Shown: one piece after another, positions 17,811 to 26,985 of the stretch
Layout of the letters: every line of letters begins with the position of its first letter
Numbering within the stretch: position 1 is the first letter of the stretch
The notes under the pieces: generated by a model
Told to the model about the DNA's origin: nothing
Seen by the model: the letters and a program-made list of their open reading frames with translations, nothing else
Databases searched by the model: none
Source: Candidatus Acidulodesulfobacterium ferriphilum
Lineage (GTDB): Bacteria; SZUA-79; Acidulodesulfobacterales; Acidulodesulfobacteraceae
Direction: 5' to 3'
Length of the DNA stretch: 64,000 nt
Assembly (NCBI GenBank): GCA_004195035.1
Contig: SGBD01000001.1
Location: forward strand, 186,001-250,000
Translations under genes and position numbers: made by a program

Positions 17811-19088
17811 ATGAAAATTCTTATTATAGGTTCAGGCGGAAGGGAAAGCGCCATAATTCATGCCGTTAGAAATTCAAGGATTGATACCGAAGTGTATTGC
17901 GCCCCCGGCAATGGCGGTACATTAGATAATGCCGAAAATATAATGATAAAGCAGGATGACATAAGCGGTCTTGTTGATTTTGCAAAAAATAACAAAATAG
18001 ATTTAACGATAGTAGGTCCTGAAATACCCCTGTCTCTGGGGATAGTCGATGAATTTACGGCAAACGGCCTGAAGATATTCGGTCCGAATAAAAAAGCATC
18101 CCTTTTGGAATCCTCTAAGGAATACGCCAAAGATTTCCTTAAAAGAAATTCCATAAAAACAGCGGATTACCGGTCATTTACGGATTTTACCTGCGCATCA
18201 AACTTTGTCCTGAAAAAACCTCATCCTTTAGTTATTAAGGCGAGCGGGCTTGCCGCCGGAAAAGGGGTTTTTATTTCCAACAGCGTTGAGGATTCCAAAA
18301 GTATCTTAGATTCTATTTTTAATAAAAATATTTTCGGGGAAAGCGGAGAAACGGTCATTGTCGAAGATTACTTAGACGGCTTCGAGCTTTCGTATATGGT
18401 AATTACCGACGGTATTTCTTATAAGCCTCTCGCCACCAGCATGGACTATAAAAAGATATTAGACGGGGATAATGGCGAAAATACCGGAGGAATGGGGGCC
18501 GTTTCTCCTAATCCATTCGTTTCGAGAGATTTGGAGGATAAAATTAATAAAACCATAATAGAACCTGCTTTGGAAGGGCTTAAGAAGGAAGGCGTGGATT
18601 ATAAGGGCGTATTATATGCAGGGGTTATGATAAAAGGCGGCGATGTTTATGTTCTCGAATTTAATGTCAGGTTTGGAGACCCCGAAACCCAGGCGATACT
18701 CATAAGGCTTAAATCTGATATAATAGATCTGTTTCTAAGCGTGATAAATGAAAATTTAAAAGACTATACGCTTGAGTTTGACGACAATAAATCTATTTGT
18801 CTTGTTTTATCATCACTGGGCTATCCGAAAGATTATAAAACCGGCTACGAGATTTCATTCGGCAATTTGCCTAATCTATGCAGGGATAACAGCGCGGATT
18901 ATTATATTTTTCATGCCGGAACAAAAAAAATAAACGAAAAATATTACACAGACGGCGGCAGGGTTTTAAATGTTTGCGTTAAAGGCAAAACGCAAGGCAT
19001 CGTGGACAAGGCTTACGAAATTGCAAAAAATATAAAATTTGAAAATAAATATTATCGAAACGATATAGGGAAATCGCTTTTTAAATAA
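17811..19088 (+). CDS. purD: Phosphoribosylamine-glycine ligase (GARS)
   Basis: PurD joins phosphoribosylamine and glycine using ATP. The 425-residue product begins MKILIIGSGGRESAI and shows the ATP-grasp features IKASGLAAGKGVFI near residue 144, the NTGGMGAVSPNPF loop near 224 and VLEFNVRFGDPETQAIL near 280. The start at 17811 is preceded by AAAGGA. gmhA follows 16 bases later. Confidence 0.96.
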   Translation: MKILIIGSGGRESAIIHAVRNSRIDTEVYCAPGNGGTLDNAENIMIKQDDISGLVDFAKNNKIDLTIVGPEIPLSLGIVDEFTANGLKIFGPNKKASLLESSKEYAKDFLKRNSIKTADYRSFTDFTCASNFVLKKPHPLVIKASGLAAGKGVFISNSVEDSKSILDSIFNKNIFGESGETVIVEDYLDGFELSYMVITDGISYKPLATSMDYKKILDGDNGENTGGMGAVSPNPFVSRDLEDKINKTIIEPALEGLKKEGVDYKGVLYAGVMIKGGDVYVLEFNVRFGDPETQAILIRLKSDIIDLFLSVINENLKDYTLEFDDNKSICLVLSSLGYPKDYKTGYEISFGNLPNLCRDNSADYYIFHAGTKKINEKYYTDGGRVLNVCVKGKTQGIVDKAYEIAKNIKFENKYYRNDIGKSLFK

Positions 19089-19104
19089 AATATTACATTA
19101 CATT

Positions 19105-19677
19105 ATGGAACATTTAATAATAGAAAGATTTAGCGATGCGCAAAGGCTTTTGGAATTAACGGCCTCGGACAGGGAGGCTATAAAGACGATAAGCAAAATA
19201 TCCAGAGCCATCGAAGGCGCCTATAAAAACGGCGGAAAAATTTTTATTGCGGGAAACGGCGGTTCGGCCGCCGACGCCCAACACATAGCCGCAGAACTTG
19301 TCTCAAGGTTTTACAAAGAAAGAAGGGCGCTTCCCGCGGAAAGCCTTACCGTTAATACTTCCAATTTAACCGCAATTGCCAACGATTATGATTTTTCCAA
19401 GATATTTTCGAGGCAATTAGAGGCAAACGGCCGCAAAGGAGATATATTCTGGGGCATATCGACATCGGGAAACTCGAAAAACATAATATCGGCTATTATA
19501 AAAGCTAAAGAACTCGATATGAAGATTATCGGTTTTACGGGAAAAGACGGCGGCGAAATGGCAAATATGTGCGACTTTATAATAAAAATTCCTTCCAAGG
19601 ACACGCCGAGAATACAGGAAAACCACATTCTAATCGCCCATATTATATGCGAGATAGTCGAGCTTGCTTTCGAATAA
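19105..19677 (+). CDS. gmhA: Phosphoheptose isomerase GmhA
   Basis: GmhA converts sedoheptulose 7-phosphate to heptose 7-phosphate, the first step to the ADP-heptose of lipopolysaccharide inner core. The SIS-domain features IFIAGNGGSAADAQHIAAELVSR (residues about 48-70), ISTSGNSKNII and GFTGKDGGEMANMCD are visible, as is the RIQENHILIAH segment with metal-binding residues. The length (190) is typical. It supports a Gram-negative cell envelope. A MITE-like element separates it from argS. Confidence 0.93.
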   Translation: MEHLIIERFSDAQRLLELTASDREAIKTISKISRAIEGAYKNGGKIFIAGNGGSAADAQHIAAELVSRFYKERRALPAESLTVNTSNLTAIANDYDFSKIFSRQLEANGRKGDIFWGISTSGNSKNIISAIIKAKELDMKIIGFTGKDGGEMANMCDFIIKIPSKDTPRIQENHILIAHIICEIVELAFE

Positions 19678-19726
19678 GCCGATGACGACTTCGGCAGATA
19701 AACCTGAACCTGAATCAAAAAAGGCT

Positions 19727-19888
19727 CAAAATTGCCGATAGAAATCTTTGAAACTGTTTCAACATATTATAAATTCTGGATTCCTGCCTACGCAGGAATG
19801 ACGCCTGTTGGATGAAAAGTTAAATTCAGGGATTGTCATTCCTGCGTAGGCAGGAATCCAGAAAAGAAATTTTCTATCGGCAATTTTG
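19727..19888. mobile_element. MITE-like inverted-repeat element, copy 2
   Basis: The second 162-bp copy of the element at 9617-9778. Its 16-bp terminal inverted repeats (CAAAATTGCCGATAGA at 19727-19742 and its complement at 19873-19888) are perfect. The inner part holds two complementary arms (CTGGATTCCTGCCTACGCAG and its mirror), so it can fold almost end to end. AAAGGCT flanks both sides (19720-19726 and 19891-19897), a candidate target duplication. Its right end lies 14 bases before the argS start, so it supplies argS's upstream region. Confidence 0.87.
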
Positions 19889-19902
19889 GGAAAGGCTGAA
19901 AT

Positions 19903-22107
19903 ATGGATATTTTTAAAGAAAACTTAATTTCGTTTATTATACCGTTTATTAAAGAAAAAAATAAGCAGGATATTGACCCGCAAGAGGCCGAAAAACTTAT
20001 TAAAACCCCGCCGGACAGTTCTTACGGAGATTATTCCGTTGCCTCTTATTATTTAACCAAATACGGTTTTAAAGGCAAAGCCGAGGATGCCGCTTCGGAA
20101 CTTCTAAATTATGCGCAGGCTAATTTTGAGCAAATAAAAGATTTCTTTAACAAGATAGAAATAAAAGGTCCTTATGTTAATTTTTTTGTCCATAAAGAAA
20201 AATTTATCGGGGTTATCGTAAAAAATGTTTTAAAGCATAACAGCAACTACGGAAGAGGGCTCCCCCGCAAACCCGAAAAGGTTATTATAGACTTTTCGTC
20301 CCCGAATATAGCAAAACCTTTTGGGGTAGGACACCTGAGGTCAACCGTCATAGGAATGAGCCTTGCCAACATTTATGAATTTTGCGGGTATAATGTCTTA
20401 AAAATAAACTATCTCGGTGATTTTGGAACCCAGTTCGGCAAATTGATTACGGCATTCTGCGTTTTCAAAAAAGGGTTTCCGTTAAGCGAATTTAAAGAAA
20501 AGCCGATAGAATTTCTTTACAGGCTGTATGTTCAATATCATAAAGAAATAGAAGACCCTTCTTCTCGAAGAACGGATGCCCGCGAAAAAATAGAGGAATG
20601 GGGAGAGGAAGGGAAAATAAAGCCCGTCCTGGGCGCGGCTATGTCGTGGTATGCTTTTTTGGAAATGGATGCGCGGACAAGATTTAAAAAATTGGAATTT
20701 GCTATGGGCAAAAGCGGGAAAGGAATCGAAGATTTTTTAAAAGATAGCGAAGAAAGAGGGGGCGCGGCTAATACGAATTTGGATGCAAATCTTTCCGGCG
20801 TCGGGGGCGGCGAAGAGAACCCGTCCGAAATTTATGATAAATATACTGCGGCCATAAATATAGATTCTATAAATCCTGCCTATTGCGACAGACTCTGCGG
20901 ATATGAAAATAGCAACGGCGAGGGTGAGTTAATCTTGTGGAAACTGTTCAGGGAACTTAGTATAAACGAATTTAAGCGCATATATTCTATTCTTGGCATA
21001 TCATTCGATGTTTACGAGGGGGAGTCCCTGAGCGCGGAATTTGCCGGCGAAATCGTAAAAATTTTGTCGGAAAGCGGGCTGGCATCGGAAAGCGAAGGCG
21101 CCGTCATAGTGCCTTTGGAAGATATAAAAATCCCCGCTCTAATTGCGAAAAGCGACGGGACATCCCTGTATTTTTCGAGGGATATAGTTACGGCTATTTT
21201 AAGGATGGCGAAATTTCGCTACGACAAGATGATTTATGTCGTCGGTTCGGAACAATCCCTTCATTTCAACCAGCTTATCTCTGCTTTTGCGCTACTGAAA
21301 AAGGAATCGGGCAGGTTTGAAAAATACCCGCCGCTGCAAAAATATATTGCAGGTATAGGCGGCAGGCTCGTCCATGTTAAGTTCGGCAGGATAATCGGCA
21401 TGTCCACCAGAAAAGGCAACCTTGTGTTTTTAGAGGATTATATCAACGAAGCGAAAGCGAAAGCTATGGAGAAATTAAGCGAAAGGACGAATGTTTCCGG
21501 CATGGATGCGGAAATAGGACTATCGCAGGAATTAAAGGAAGAAGCGGCGCTTAAAATAGGTCTGGGCGCCGTAATATTCAACGACTTAAAAACCAGGCGC
21601 AATATGGATGTCAACTTTAACTGGGATAATGTTTTATCCTTCGAGGGGCAGACAGGGCCGTATCTTCAATATACGGCGTCAAGGATAAACAGCCTTATAA
21701 GCCGGCTAACCAAAGGGGGCGGCAACGGCGCAAGTCCCGCAGAAAACGGCACAAACGATACGGCGTTTAATGCTTTTGCCGGTATTAAGGAAGCCGGAAC
21801 TCCGTCAGACAACACATTTTCCGTATCCGAAAAGGATAACGACTTTAATGAAATATATCTTATCGCCAAGCAGATTTCCATTTTTAAAGACAGCATAGAA
21901 ACAGCGTTAAATTTAAACGAACCGTCTATTATAAGTTCATATATTCTGGAATTAGCGTCCCTTTTTAACAAATATTATCAAAATTACAGGCTGATAGGCC
22001 GGGATTACGAATACATTAAACCCCGCCTTTATCTGCTGGCGGCAATTAAGATAGTTTTAATCAATGCCTTAAAACTTCTTTGCGTGCCGATTCTTGAAAA
22101 AATGTAA
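19903..22107 (+). CDS. argS: Arginyl-tRNA synthetase (long form)
   Basis: Class I synthetase charging tRNA-Arg. It has the N-terminal additional domain, the HIGH-type motif GVGHLRST near residue 143, the Rossmann fold, the KMSKS-type loop GMSTRKGN near 498 and a C-terminal anticodon-binding helical domain ending LLCVPILEKM. At 734 residues it is much longer than the usual 550-600. Two low-complexity insertions account for much of this: around residues 280-315 (Gly/Asn/Ser-rich) and around 605-650 (Gly/Asn/Ala-rich). They look like surface loops; the catalytic motifs are intact. Confidence 0.95.
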   Translation: MDIFKENLISFIIPFIKEKNKQDIDPQEAEKLIKTPPDSSYGDYSVASYYLTKYGFKGKAEDAASELLNYAQANFEQIKDFFNKIEIKGPYVNFFVHKEKFIGVIVKNVLKHNSNYGRGLPRKPEKVIIDFSSPNIAKPFGVGHLRSTVIGMSLANIYEFCGYNVLKINYLGDFGTQFGKLITAFCVFKKGFPLSEFKEKPIEFLYRLYVQYHKEIEDPSSRRTDAREKIEEWGEEGKIKPVLGAAMSWYAFLEMDARTRFKKLEFAMGKSGKGIEDFLKDSEERGGAANTNLDANLSGVGGGEENPSEIYDKYTAAINIDSINPAYCDRLCGYENSNGEGELILWKLFRELSINEFKRIYSILGISFDVYEGESLSAEFAGEIVKILSESGLASESEGAVIVPLEDIKIPALIAKSDGTSLYFSRDIVTAILRMAKFRYDKMIYVVGSEQSLHFNQLISAFALLKKESGRFEKYPPLQKYIAGIGGRLVHVKFGRIIGMSTRKGNLVFLEDYINEAKAKAMEKLSERTNVSGMDAEIGLSQELKEEAALKIGLGAVIFNDLKTRRNMDVNFNWDNVLSFEGQTGPYLQYTASRINSLISRLTKGGGNGASPAENGTNDTAFNAFAGIKEAGTPSDNTFSVSEKDNDFNEIYLIAKQISIFKDSIETALNLNEPSIISSYILELASLFNKYYQNYRLIGRDYEYIKPRLYLLAAIKIVLINALKLLCVPILEKM

Positions 22108-22139
22108 TAATATAATTATGTAATGTAATTATGTAATGT

Positions 22140-23141
22140 ATGTCAACAAACCTTGAAATAAAAGACCTGACCGTAAGATTGTATCCCAAAAAATATGCGG
22201 GCAGATATATAAATGTGATCGATTCCGTGGATTTATATGTGAACGGCGGCGAAATTGCGGCCGTCGTCGGGGAATCAGGGAGCGGCAAATCGTTTTTAGG
22301 GCTTTCCATTATGAGATTAAACCCGCCCAATGTCTCCGAAGTAGTTTCCGGTTTTGTTAAAATAAGATGTCCGGCAGAAAAAGAGGCACTGGACATTATA
22401 AGGTTAAATCCAAAAAATCTCCCCTCAGTGAGGGGCAGGTTGGTATCTATTGTATTTCAAGACCCTAATACTTCGCTAAACCCGGTCATTAAAATAGGGG
22501 AACAGATTACCGAGGCAATATTTGCCCATAAAAAAATAAGCAAACCAGAGGCAAAAGAAATTGCAATTTCTTATCTTAACCGTATGAACATCGACGGGAA
22601 GGCAAGGTTTAACGCATACCCTCATGAATTATCTGGGGGTATGAGGCAGCGGGTTATGATTGCAATGGCTATGGTGCTTAATCCCTGTTTTTTAATCGCC
22701 GACGAACCCACCACGGCGCTAGATGTTACCACATCCTTACAGGTTTTAAGCCTTATCGAAAAGATAAAACTCGAATCGAATCTGGGAATTATTTTTATAA
22801 CGCACGACTTAAGCATTGCAAAAAATATATCCGATAAGATTTATGTATTTTATGCCGGACAGGTAATGGAATCCGGAAAAACGGAGGAAATTATGGATAA
22901 CCCTTTGCATCCCTATACAATTTCTTTGATTAACAGCGTCCCCTCTTTAGCTGCGGATTATATGCCGAAGCAAAAGCTGTTTACGATACCGGGTTATTTG
23001 ACAAGAGATGATTTTGCGGAAGGAAAATGCAGGTTTTATGCCAGATGTTTTAAAAGGGATGAAAATTGCTTAAAAAACATCCCCTTAAACGGAATAAACG
23101 GGGAAAGATTTGTCAGGTGCGTCAAATGGAAAAAGAAATAA
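22140..23141 (+). CDS. Opp/Dpp-type ABC transporter ATPase (D subunit-like)
   Basis: Nucleotide-binding subunit of a peptide/nickel-type ABC importer. Walker A GESGSGKS (residues about 44-51), Q-loop near VFQDPNTSLNP, signature LSGGMRQR near 163, Walker B LIADEPTTALD, and the C-terminal Opp-type cysteine-rich segment (CRFYARCFKRDENC). The next gene encodes the F-type partner. No permease or binding protein is in the window, so the substrate is unknown. Confidence 0.9.
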   Translation: MSTNLEIKDLTVRLYPKKYAGRYINVIDSVDLYVNGGEIAAVVGESGSGKSFLGLSIMRLNPPNVSEVVSGFVKIRCPAEKEALDIIRLNPKNLPSVRGRLVSIVFQDPNTSLNPVIKIGEQITEAIFAHKKISKPEAKEIAISYLNRMNIDGKARFNAYPHELSGGMRQRVMIAMAMVLNPCFLIADEPTTALDVTTSLQVLSLIEKIKLESNLGIIFITHDLSIAKNISDKIYVFYAGQVMESGKTEEIMDNPLHPYTISLINSVPSLAADYMPKQKLFTIPGYLTRDDFAEGKCRFYARCFKRDENCLKNIPLNGINGERFVRCVKWKKK

Positions 23142-24124
23142 TCTTAAATGTCTTAAATCTCTCAAAACATTACAAATATTATAAGTCCATATTCGATATT
23201 AAAAGGGATGTTATTAAAGCGGTTGACGACATAACCTTCGGGGTATTTAGAAATGAGATTTTTGCGGTAGTCGGGGAAACGGGCTGCGGCAAATCCACCC
23301 TTGCTAAATTGATTACGGGTTTAATAAGCAAGACCTCCGGAGATATTTATTACGATGGAGAATTATTAGATTATAAAGATAAAAAGAAAAACTTTAGGAA
23401 AAAAATCCAAATAGTTTTTCAGGACCCCTATTCGTCGTTAAATCCAAAAAAAAAGATATATAAGATAATTTCTTATCCCGCCGTTAAGAACAATATTATC
23501 AAAAAAAAGGACAGGTCTGATTTTGCCGCATCTTTACTAAAGAATGTAGGATTGGATGAAGAAATCCTGTACGGCTATCCTCACGAATTATCGGGGGGGC
23601 AAAGGCAAAGGGTGGGAATAGCAAGAAGCCTTTCCGTAGGTCCGGAGCTTCTAATTCTCGATGAACCCGTATCCGCTCTCGATATGTCCATATCGGCGCA
23701 GGTTTTGAATCTTCTTATGGATTTACAGGCGCATGATAAGATGAGCTATATCTTTATAACCCATGATTTAAAGATAGTAAGGCATATTGCGGACAGGGTT
23801 TGCGTTATGTACGGCGGAAAAATAATGGAGATTTCACCGTCTGCGGATTTTTTTAAAGAACCTGCCCACCCTTATTCCAATATCCTTTATAATTCGATGC
23901 TGCCTTATAAGTTTAAAAAACAGTTAAATTTTACGGATTTAAACGGAAAAAACACGGCATCGGGTTTAATCGGCAAAGAAAAAGGGGCAGAAAAAGGATG
24001 CGCATATTTTAAAAAATGCTATGCTTCAAAAGAAATATGCGGGAAAAATGAACCGCCGTTAAAAGATGTCGGGGATAACAGGATGGCAAGCTGTTTTTTT
24101 CCGTTTACTCATCAGGGTCTTTAA
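23126..24124 (+). CDS. Opp/Dpp-type ABC transporter ATPase (F subunit-like)
   Basis: Second ATPase of the pair. I choose ATG at 23126, overlapping the previous gene by 16 bases; a longer frame begins at 23066 but its extra residues are merely the shifted end of the upstream gene. Walker A GETGCGKS lies near residue 52, VFQDPYSSLNP near 98, LSGGQRQR near 156, Walker B LLILDEPVSALD, and the Opp-type tail CAYFKKCYASKEIC. Together the two would energise one importer. The 3' end overlaps the convergent dksA-like gene by 20 bases. Confidence 0.9.
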   Translation: MEKEIILNVLNLSKHYKYYKSIFDIKRDVIKAVDDITFGVFRNEIFAVVGETGCGKSTLAKLITGLISKTSGDIYYDGELLDYKDKKKNFRKKIQIVFQDPYSSLNPKKKIYKIISYPAVKNNIIKKKDRSDFAASLLKNVGLDEEILYGYPHELSGGQRQRVGIARSLSVGPELLILDEPVSALDMSISAQVLNLLMDLQAHDKMSYIFITHDLKIVRHIADRVCVMYGGKIMEISPSADFFKEPAHPYSNILYNSMLPYKFKKQLNFTDLNGKNTASGLIGKEKGAEKGCAYFKKCYASKEICGKNEPPLKDVGDNRMASCFFPFTHQGL

Positions 24125-24668
24125 ATGTGCTGTCCTCATCTATCAGGGATAAGTGCCTAAGATTTTCGATATAATCGTCCGCCGCCTGCATCTTGCCTTC
24201 CTCTTCGGCGCGGGATTGGCAATTTATACATAAATTAGAATAAGGAATTACTTTCAGCCTTTTTTTTGAAATCGGCTCCCCGCATTCGTCGCAAACCCCG
24301 TATGTTCCTTCTTTTATTTTGAGAAGAGCATTATCTATTTCCCTTACTTTTTTTCTTTCCCTATCCCCGAGCATATATGATAGTTCACGATCTCTTTCGT
24401 TTGATGCAATATCATAGTTATCCCCCTGGTATTCGGAAGAATCTTTTGACGAACCCTCTTTAATGCTTGCATCTATCTCCTTAAAAATTGCCCTTTTCAT
24501 GAGGGTCAGGGTTTCCTTTATTTCCCCGAGTTCTTTATCCGAAAACACGGCTCCGGCCGGGTGATTTTCAATTTGATTCTCCTTAAGAATAGTTTTATCT
24601 TTATCTTTTGCCGCCGATGCCTTTTTTGCAGGCACATGTTTATCCTTTGCTATTTTTTTATTTTTCAT
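24105..24668 (-). CDS. DksA/TraR-type zinc-finger protein
   Basis: The C-terminal half is DksA-like: a coiled-coil region with DIASNERDRELSYMLGDRER, then the four-cysteine zinc finger CDECGEPISKKRLKVIPYSNLCINC. DksA proteins enter the RNA polymerase secondary channel and tune transcription with ppGpp. The long N-terminal extension (about 55 residues, Lys/Ala-rich) resembles the DksA-type general stress proteins. I place the start at ATG 24668 with GGAG 8 bases upstream; ATG 24674 or TTG 24686 are possible. Confidence 0.87.
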   Translation of the reverse strand: MKNKKIAKDKHVPAKKASAAKDKDKTILKENQIENHPAGAVFSDKELGEIKETLTLMKRAIFKEIDASIKEGSSKDSSEYQGDNYDIASNERDRELSYMLGDRERKKVREIDNALLKIKEGTYGVCDECGEPISKKRLKVIPYSNLCINCQSRAEEEGKMQAADDYIENLRHLSLIDEDSTFKDPDE

Positions 24669-24809
24669 TTTCATTTCTCCGCTCAAAAAAATTTTACTTT
24701 TTAAAAATGTTGGTTTAGTATATATTTAATGAAATGTAAAAGCAAGTCTAAAGTTGAGGCCAAAGTTGAGGCCTATGGTAGAGACCTATAAGCGCGGGGA
24801 GGCAAAATA

Positions 24810-26294
24810 ATGGAATCTATAAGAGTTTATGAATACGGCTATGACAATAAAAAAGAGGGCGGGATAAGAACGCCTTATCAAATAGACAGGGATAGAATAA
24901 TCCACTCTAGCGCATTCAGGAGGCTTCGCAACAAGACTCAGGTTTTTGGGGTTTTTACTCTGGATTATTATAGAACAAGGCTTACGCATTCACTCGAGGT
25001 TTCCCAAATAGCCCGCTCCATTGCATCGAACATGAACAAAAAATACGGTTTAAATATAGATATAGACCTTATAGAGGCAATTTCCCTTGCCCACGATATA
25101 GGGCATCCCCCGTTTGGGCATGTGGGAGAATCTATTATAAATGAAAAACTAAAAGGAATTACCGATGGAGAGTGCGGTTTTGAGGCAAATGCCCAGAATA
25201 TCAGAATACTTAATTTTCTCGAAAAAAAGTTTTACGACAAGGATAAAAATAAAATATATGGACTGAATCCGTCTCTAAAAACGATTGACGGAATATTAAA
25301 ATATAAACTGCCCTATTATTTATCGGATAAATCGAAACATTTTATATACGACGGCGATATTTTTATACTGGAACGGCTCCACGGAAAAAGCTTTATAGAA
25401 TTTATAGAAAAAAATTTTCATTATATAAATAAACATGAAAACAAAAATATTAAGGAAGAATTTTTTGAGGCTTCAAGATGCTTGGAATGCCAGATATTGA
25501 ATGCCGCGGATGACATAGCGTATGCGACGCACGATTTAGAAGACGGGGTCGAGTCGAAACTTATAGGCGTAGATGGTCGTTTAAAAGTCAAAAGATATGT
25601 GAAGGAAGGCGGGTTTCTTGCCGGGGATTTAGCGGGAATAGAGTCCGGAATAGATAAATTTTTTAACGGCCTTAAGGATATATTTGGATCCTTTAACGAT
25701 AACGGAAGGGCGGCGCAAACAGAACGGAGCGGAACCAGGCGGAGCCCGCATCATGCAGGTGATAACATATACCCCGCTATGTGTCGAATTAAAATAAAAA
25801 CCGATTTAAAGGAATTTTTTTCAAGATACATATCTAAATTTATTTTAAACATAGATATAGAAGACAGGGAAAAATACATCGGCCGGGGCAAAAACGATTT
25901 AATTAAAAAAATCCCGCTCGATTTTAAAAACGACTCATATAAGTATAATCTTATCTGGAAAAATGAGGTTAATGTCGAGATCAAGGCGCTAAAACAAATT
26001 TCATACAGGCTTGTTATGGAAAACAAGGATATACTGTTAAACAGATATAAGGTTAAAAACATTATAGAAAAGTTATTTTGCGTATTTTCGGATAAAAACA
26101 ATCTGAAGCTTTATCCCGACGATTTTCAGGAGTTATATGAAAATGGATTTTACGGCGGATTCGGAAAAAATGGATTTTATGTAATGTGCGGCGATTATAT
26201 TAGCGGCATGACTGATATATATGCCGTTAAGCTGTACTCGGCGTTATTTGAAGCCAAGAGTTTTCCGGGTATTTCTTCTTCTATCGAATCGTAG
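24810..26294 (+). CDS. dgt: Deoxyguanosinetriphosphate triphosphohydrolase-like protein
   Basis: An HD-domain hydrolase of the dGTPase family, which cleaves dNTPs to nucleoside and triphosphate. The family start region IHSSAFRRLRNKTQVF (residues about 31-46), RLTHSLEVSQIARSIA with the first His, and SLAHDIGHPPFGH near residue 92 with the HD pair are all present, as is the AADDIAYATHDLEDGV segment near 230. The length is 494. A polar insertion sits near residues 290-318. It stands alone ahead of the rubredoxin genes. Confidence 0.9.
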   Translation: MESIRVYEYGYDNKKEGGIRTPYQIDRDRIIHSSAFRRLRNKTQVFGVFTLDYYRTRLTHSLEVSQIARSIASNMNKKYGLNIDIDLIEAISLAHDIGHPPFGHVGESIINEKLKGITDGECGFEANAQNIRILNFLEKKFYDKDKNKIYGLNPSLKTIDGILKYKLPYYLSDKSKHFIYDGDIFILERLHGKSFIEFIEKNFHYINKHENKNIKEEFFEASRCLECQILNAADDIAYATHDLEDGVESKLIGVDGRLKVKRYVKEGGFLAGDLAGIESGIDKFFNGLKDIFGSFNDNGRAAQTERSGTRRSPHHAGDNIYPAMCRIKIKTDLKEFFSRYISKFILNIDIEDREKYIGRGKNDLIKKIPLDFKNDSYKYNLIWKNEVNVEIKALKQISYRLVMENKDILLNRYKVKNIIEKLFCVFSDKNNLKLYPDDFQELYENGFYGGFGKNGFYVMCGDYISGMTDIYAVKLYSALFEAKSFPGISSSIES

Positions 26295-26377
26295 TTCCTC
26301 CTTTAATGCCTTTAAAAAACGGTAAAAATTTGGTATAATTTAACTGTAAGGAAAAAGGAGGCAAAGAGGACGATAAT

Positions 26378-26580
26378 ATGATAAATATACAAACTAAAAA
26401 TGATATTCAAAATATAACGGATAAAGATAGATATTTATGCGAGACATGTCCTTACATTTATGACCCCGAAAAGGGGGATCCCGAGGGCGGAATCGCCCCC
26501 GGAACGCCGTTCGAAGATATACCTGATGTTGGCTATGTCCGATATGCAAAATGGACAAGACCCATTTTGTAAAAATGTAG
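26378..26580 (+). pseudogene. Rubredoxin gene disrupted by a one-base deletion
   Basis: The first 49 codons encode a good rubredoxin start: [19 protein letters not shown] and [11 protein letters not shown]. After that the frame runs into 16 unrelated residues. Reading from 26527 in the next frame restores the missing half, [17 protein letters not shown] with stop at 26578-26580, so the lesion is a single missing base at about 26527. All four iron-binding cysteines exist across the two frames. An intact rubredoxin gene lies 180 bases downstream, so this is one half of a tandem pair. A sequencing error is the alternative. Confidence 0.85.
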
Positions 26581-26759
26581 GGAAACGCGAATTTTATTAA
26601 ATTTCTCCCCCTTCTCTTATTAAGCTAAGGCTTATTAAGGATGGGGGATAGAAACCTCGATGGCCGGCGCGGGTCGAATTATCATTTGCAATGCGAAGAT
26701 AATTATGATATTATTTTGATTATTGCGCTTAATTACCGCGCTTAAAAAGGAGTAAATCA

Positions 26760-26948
26760 ATGGCAAAATCCGAAGAGCTTGCGCTGCCTAAATATCAATG
26801 CGATGTTTGCGGATATATTTATGACCCCGAGGTTGGGGATTCCGTTGGGGGAATAGAACCTGGAACGCCGTTTGAAGATCTTCCCGACTACTGGGTTTGC
26901 CCTATTTGTGGCGCCGATAAGACCCATTTTCAACATTTTACGGGATAA
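26760..26948 (+). CDS. Rubredoxin
   Basis: A 62-residue one-iron electron carrier. Two CxxC knuckles, [14 protein letters not shown] and [11 protein letters not shown], and the conserved [14 protein letters not shown] are complete. A clear AAGGAG precedes the ATG. Rubredoxins serve oxygen and peroxide detoxification in anaerobes. The DsbA-like gene starts 37 bases downstream. Confidence 0.96.
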   Translation: MAKSEELALPKYQCDVCGYIYDPEVGDSVGGIEPGTPFEDLPDYWVCPICGADKTHFQHFTG

Positions 26949-26985
26949 AAATTTTTTCCTTGACTTTACATTAAAATATATTAAT

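Noticed and set aside
26872-26985. Long N-terminus of the DsbA-like protein
   Set aside because: It overlaps the intact rubredoxin in another frame and encodes no signal peptide; ATG 26986 gives a normal export segment.
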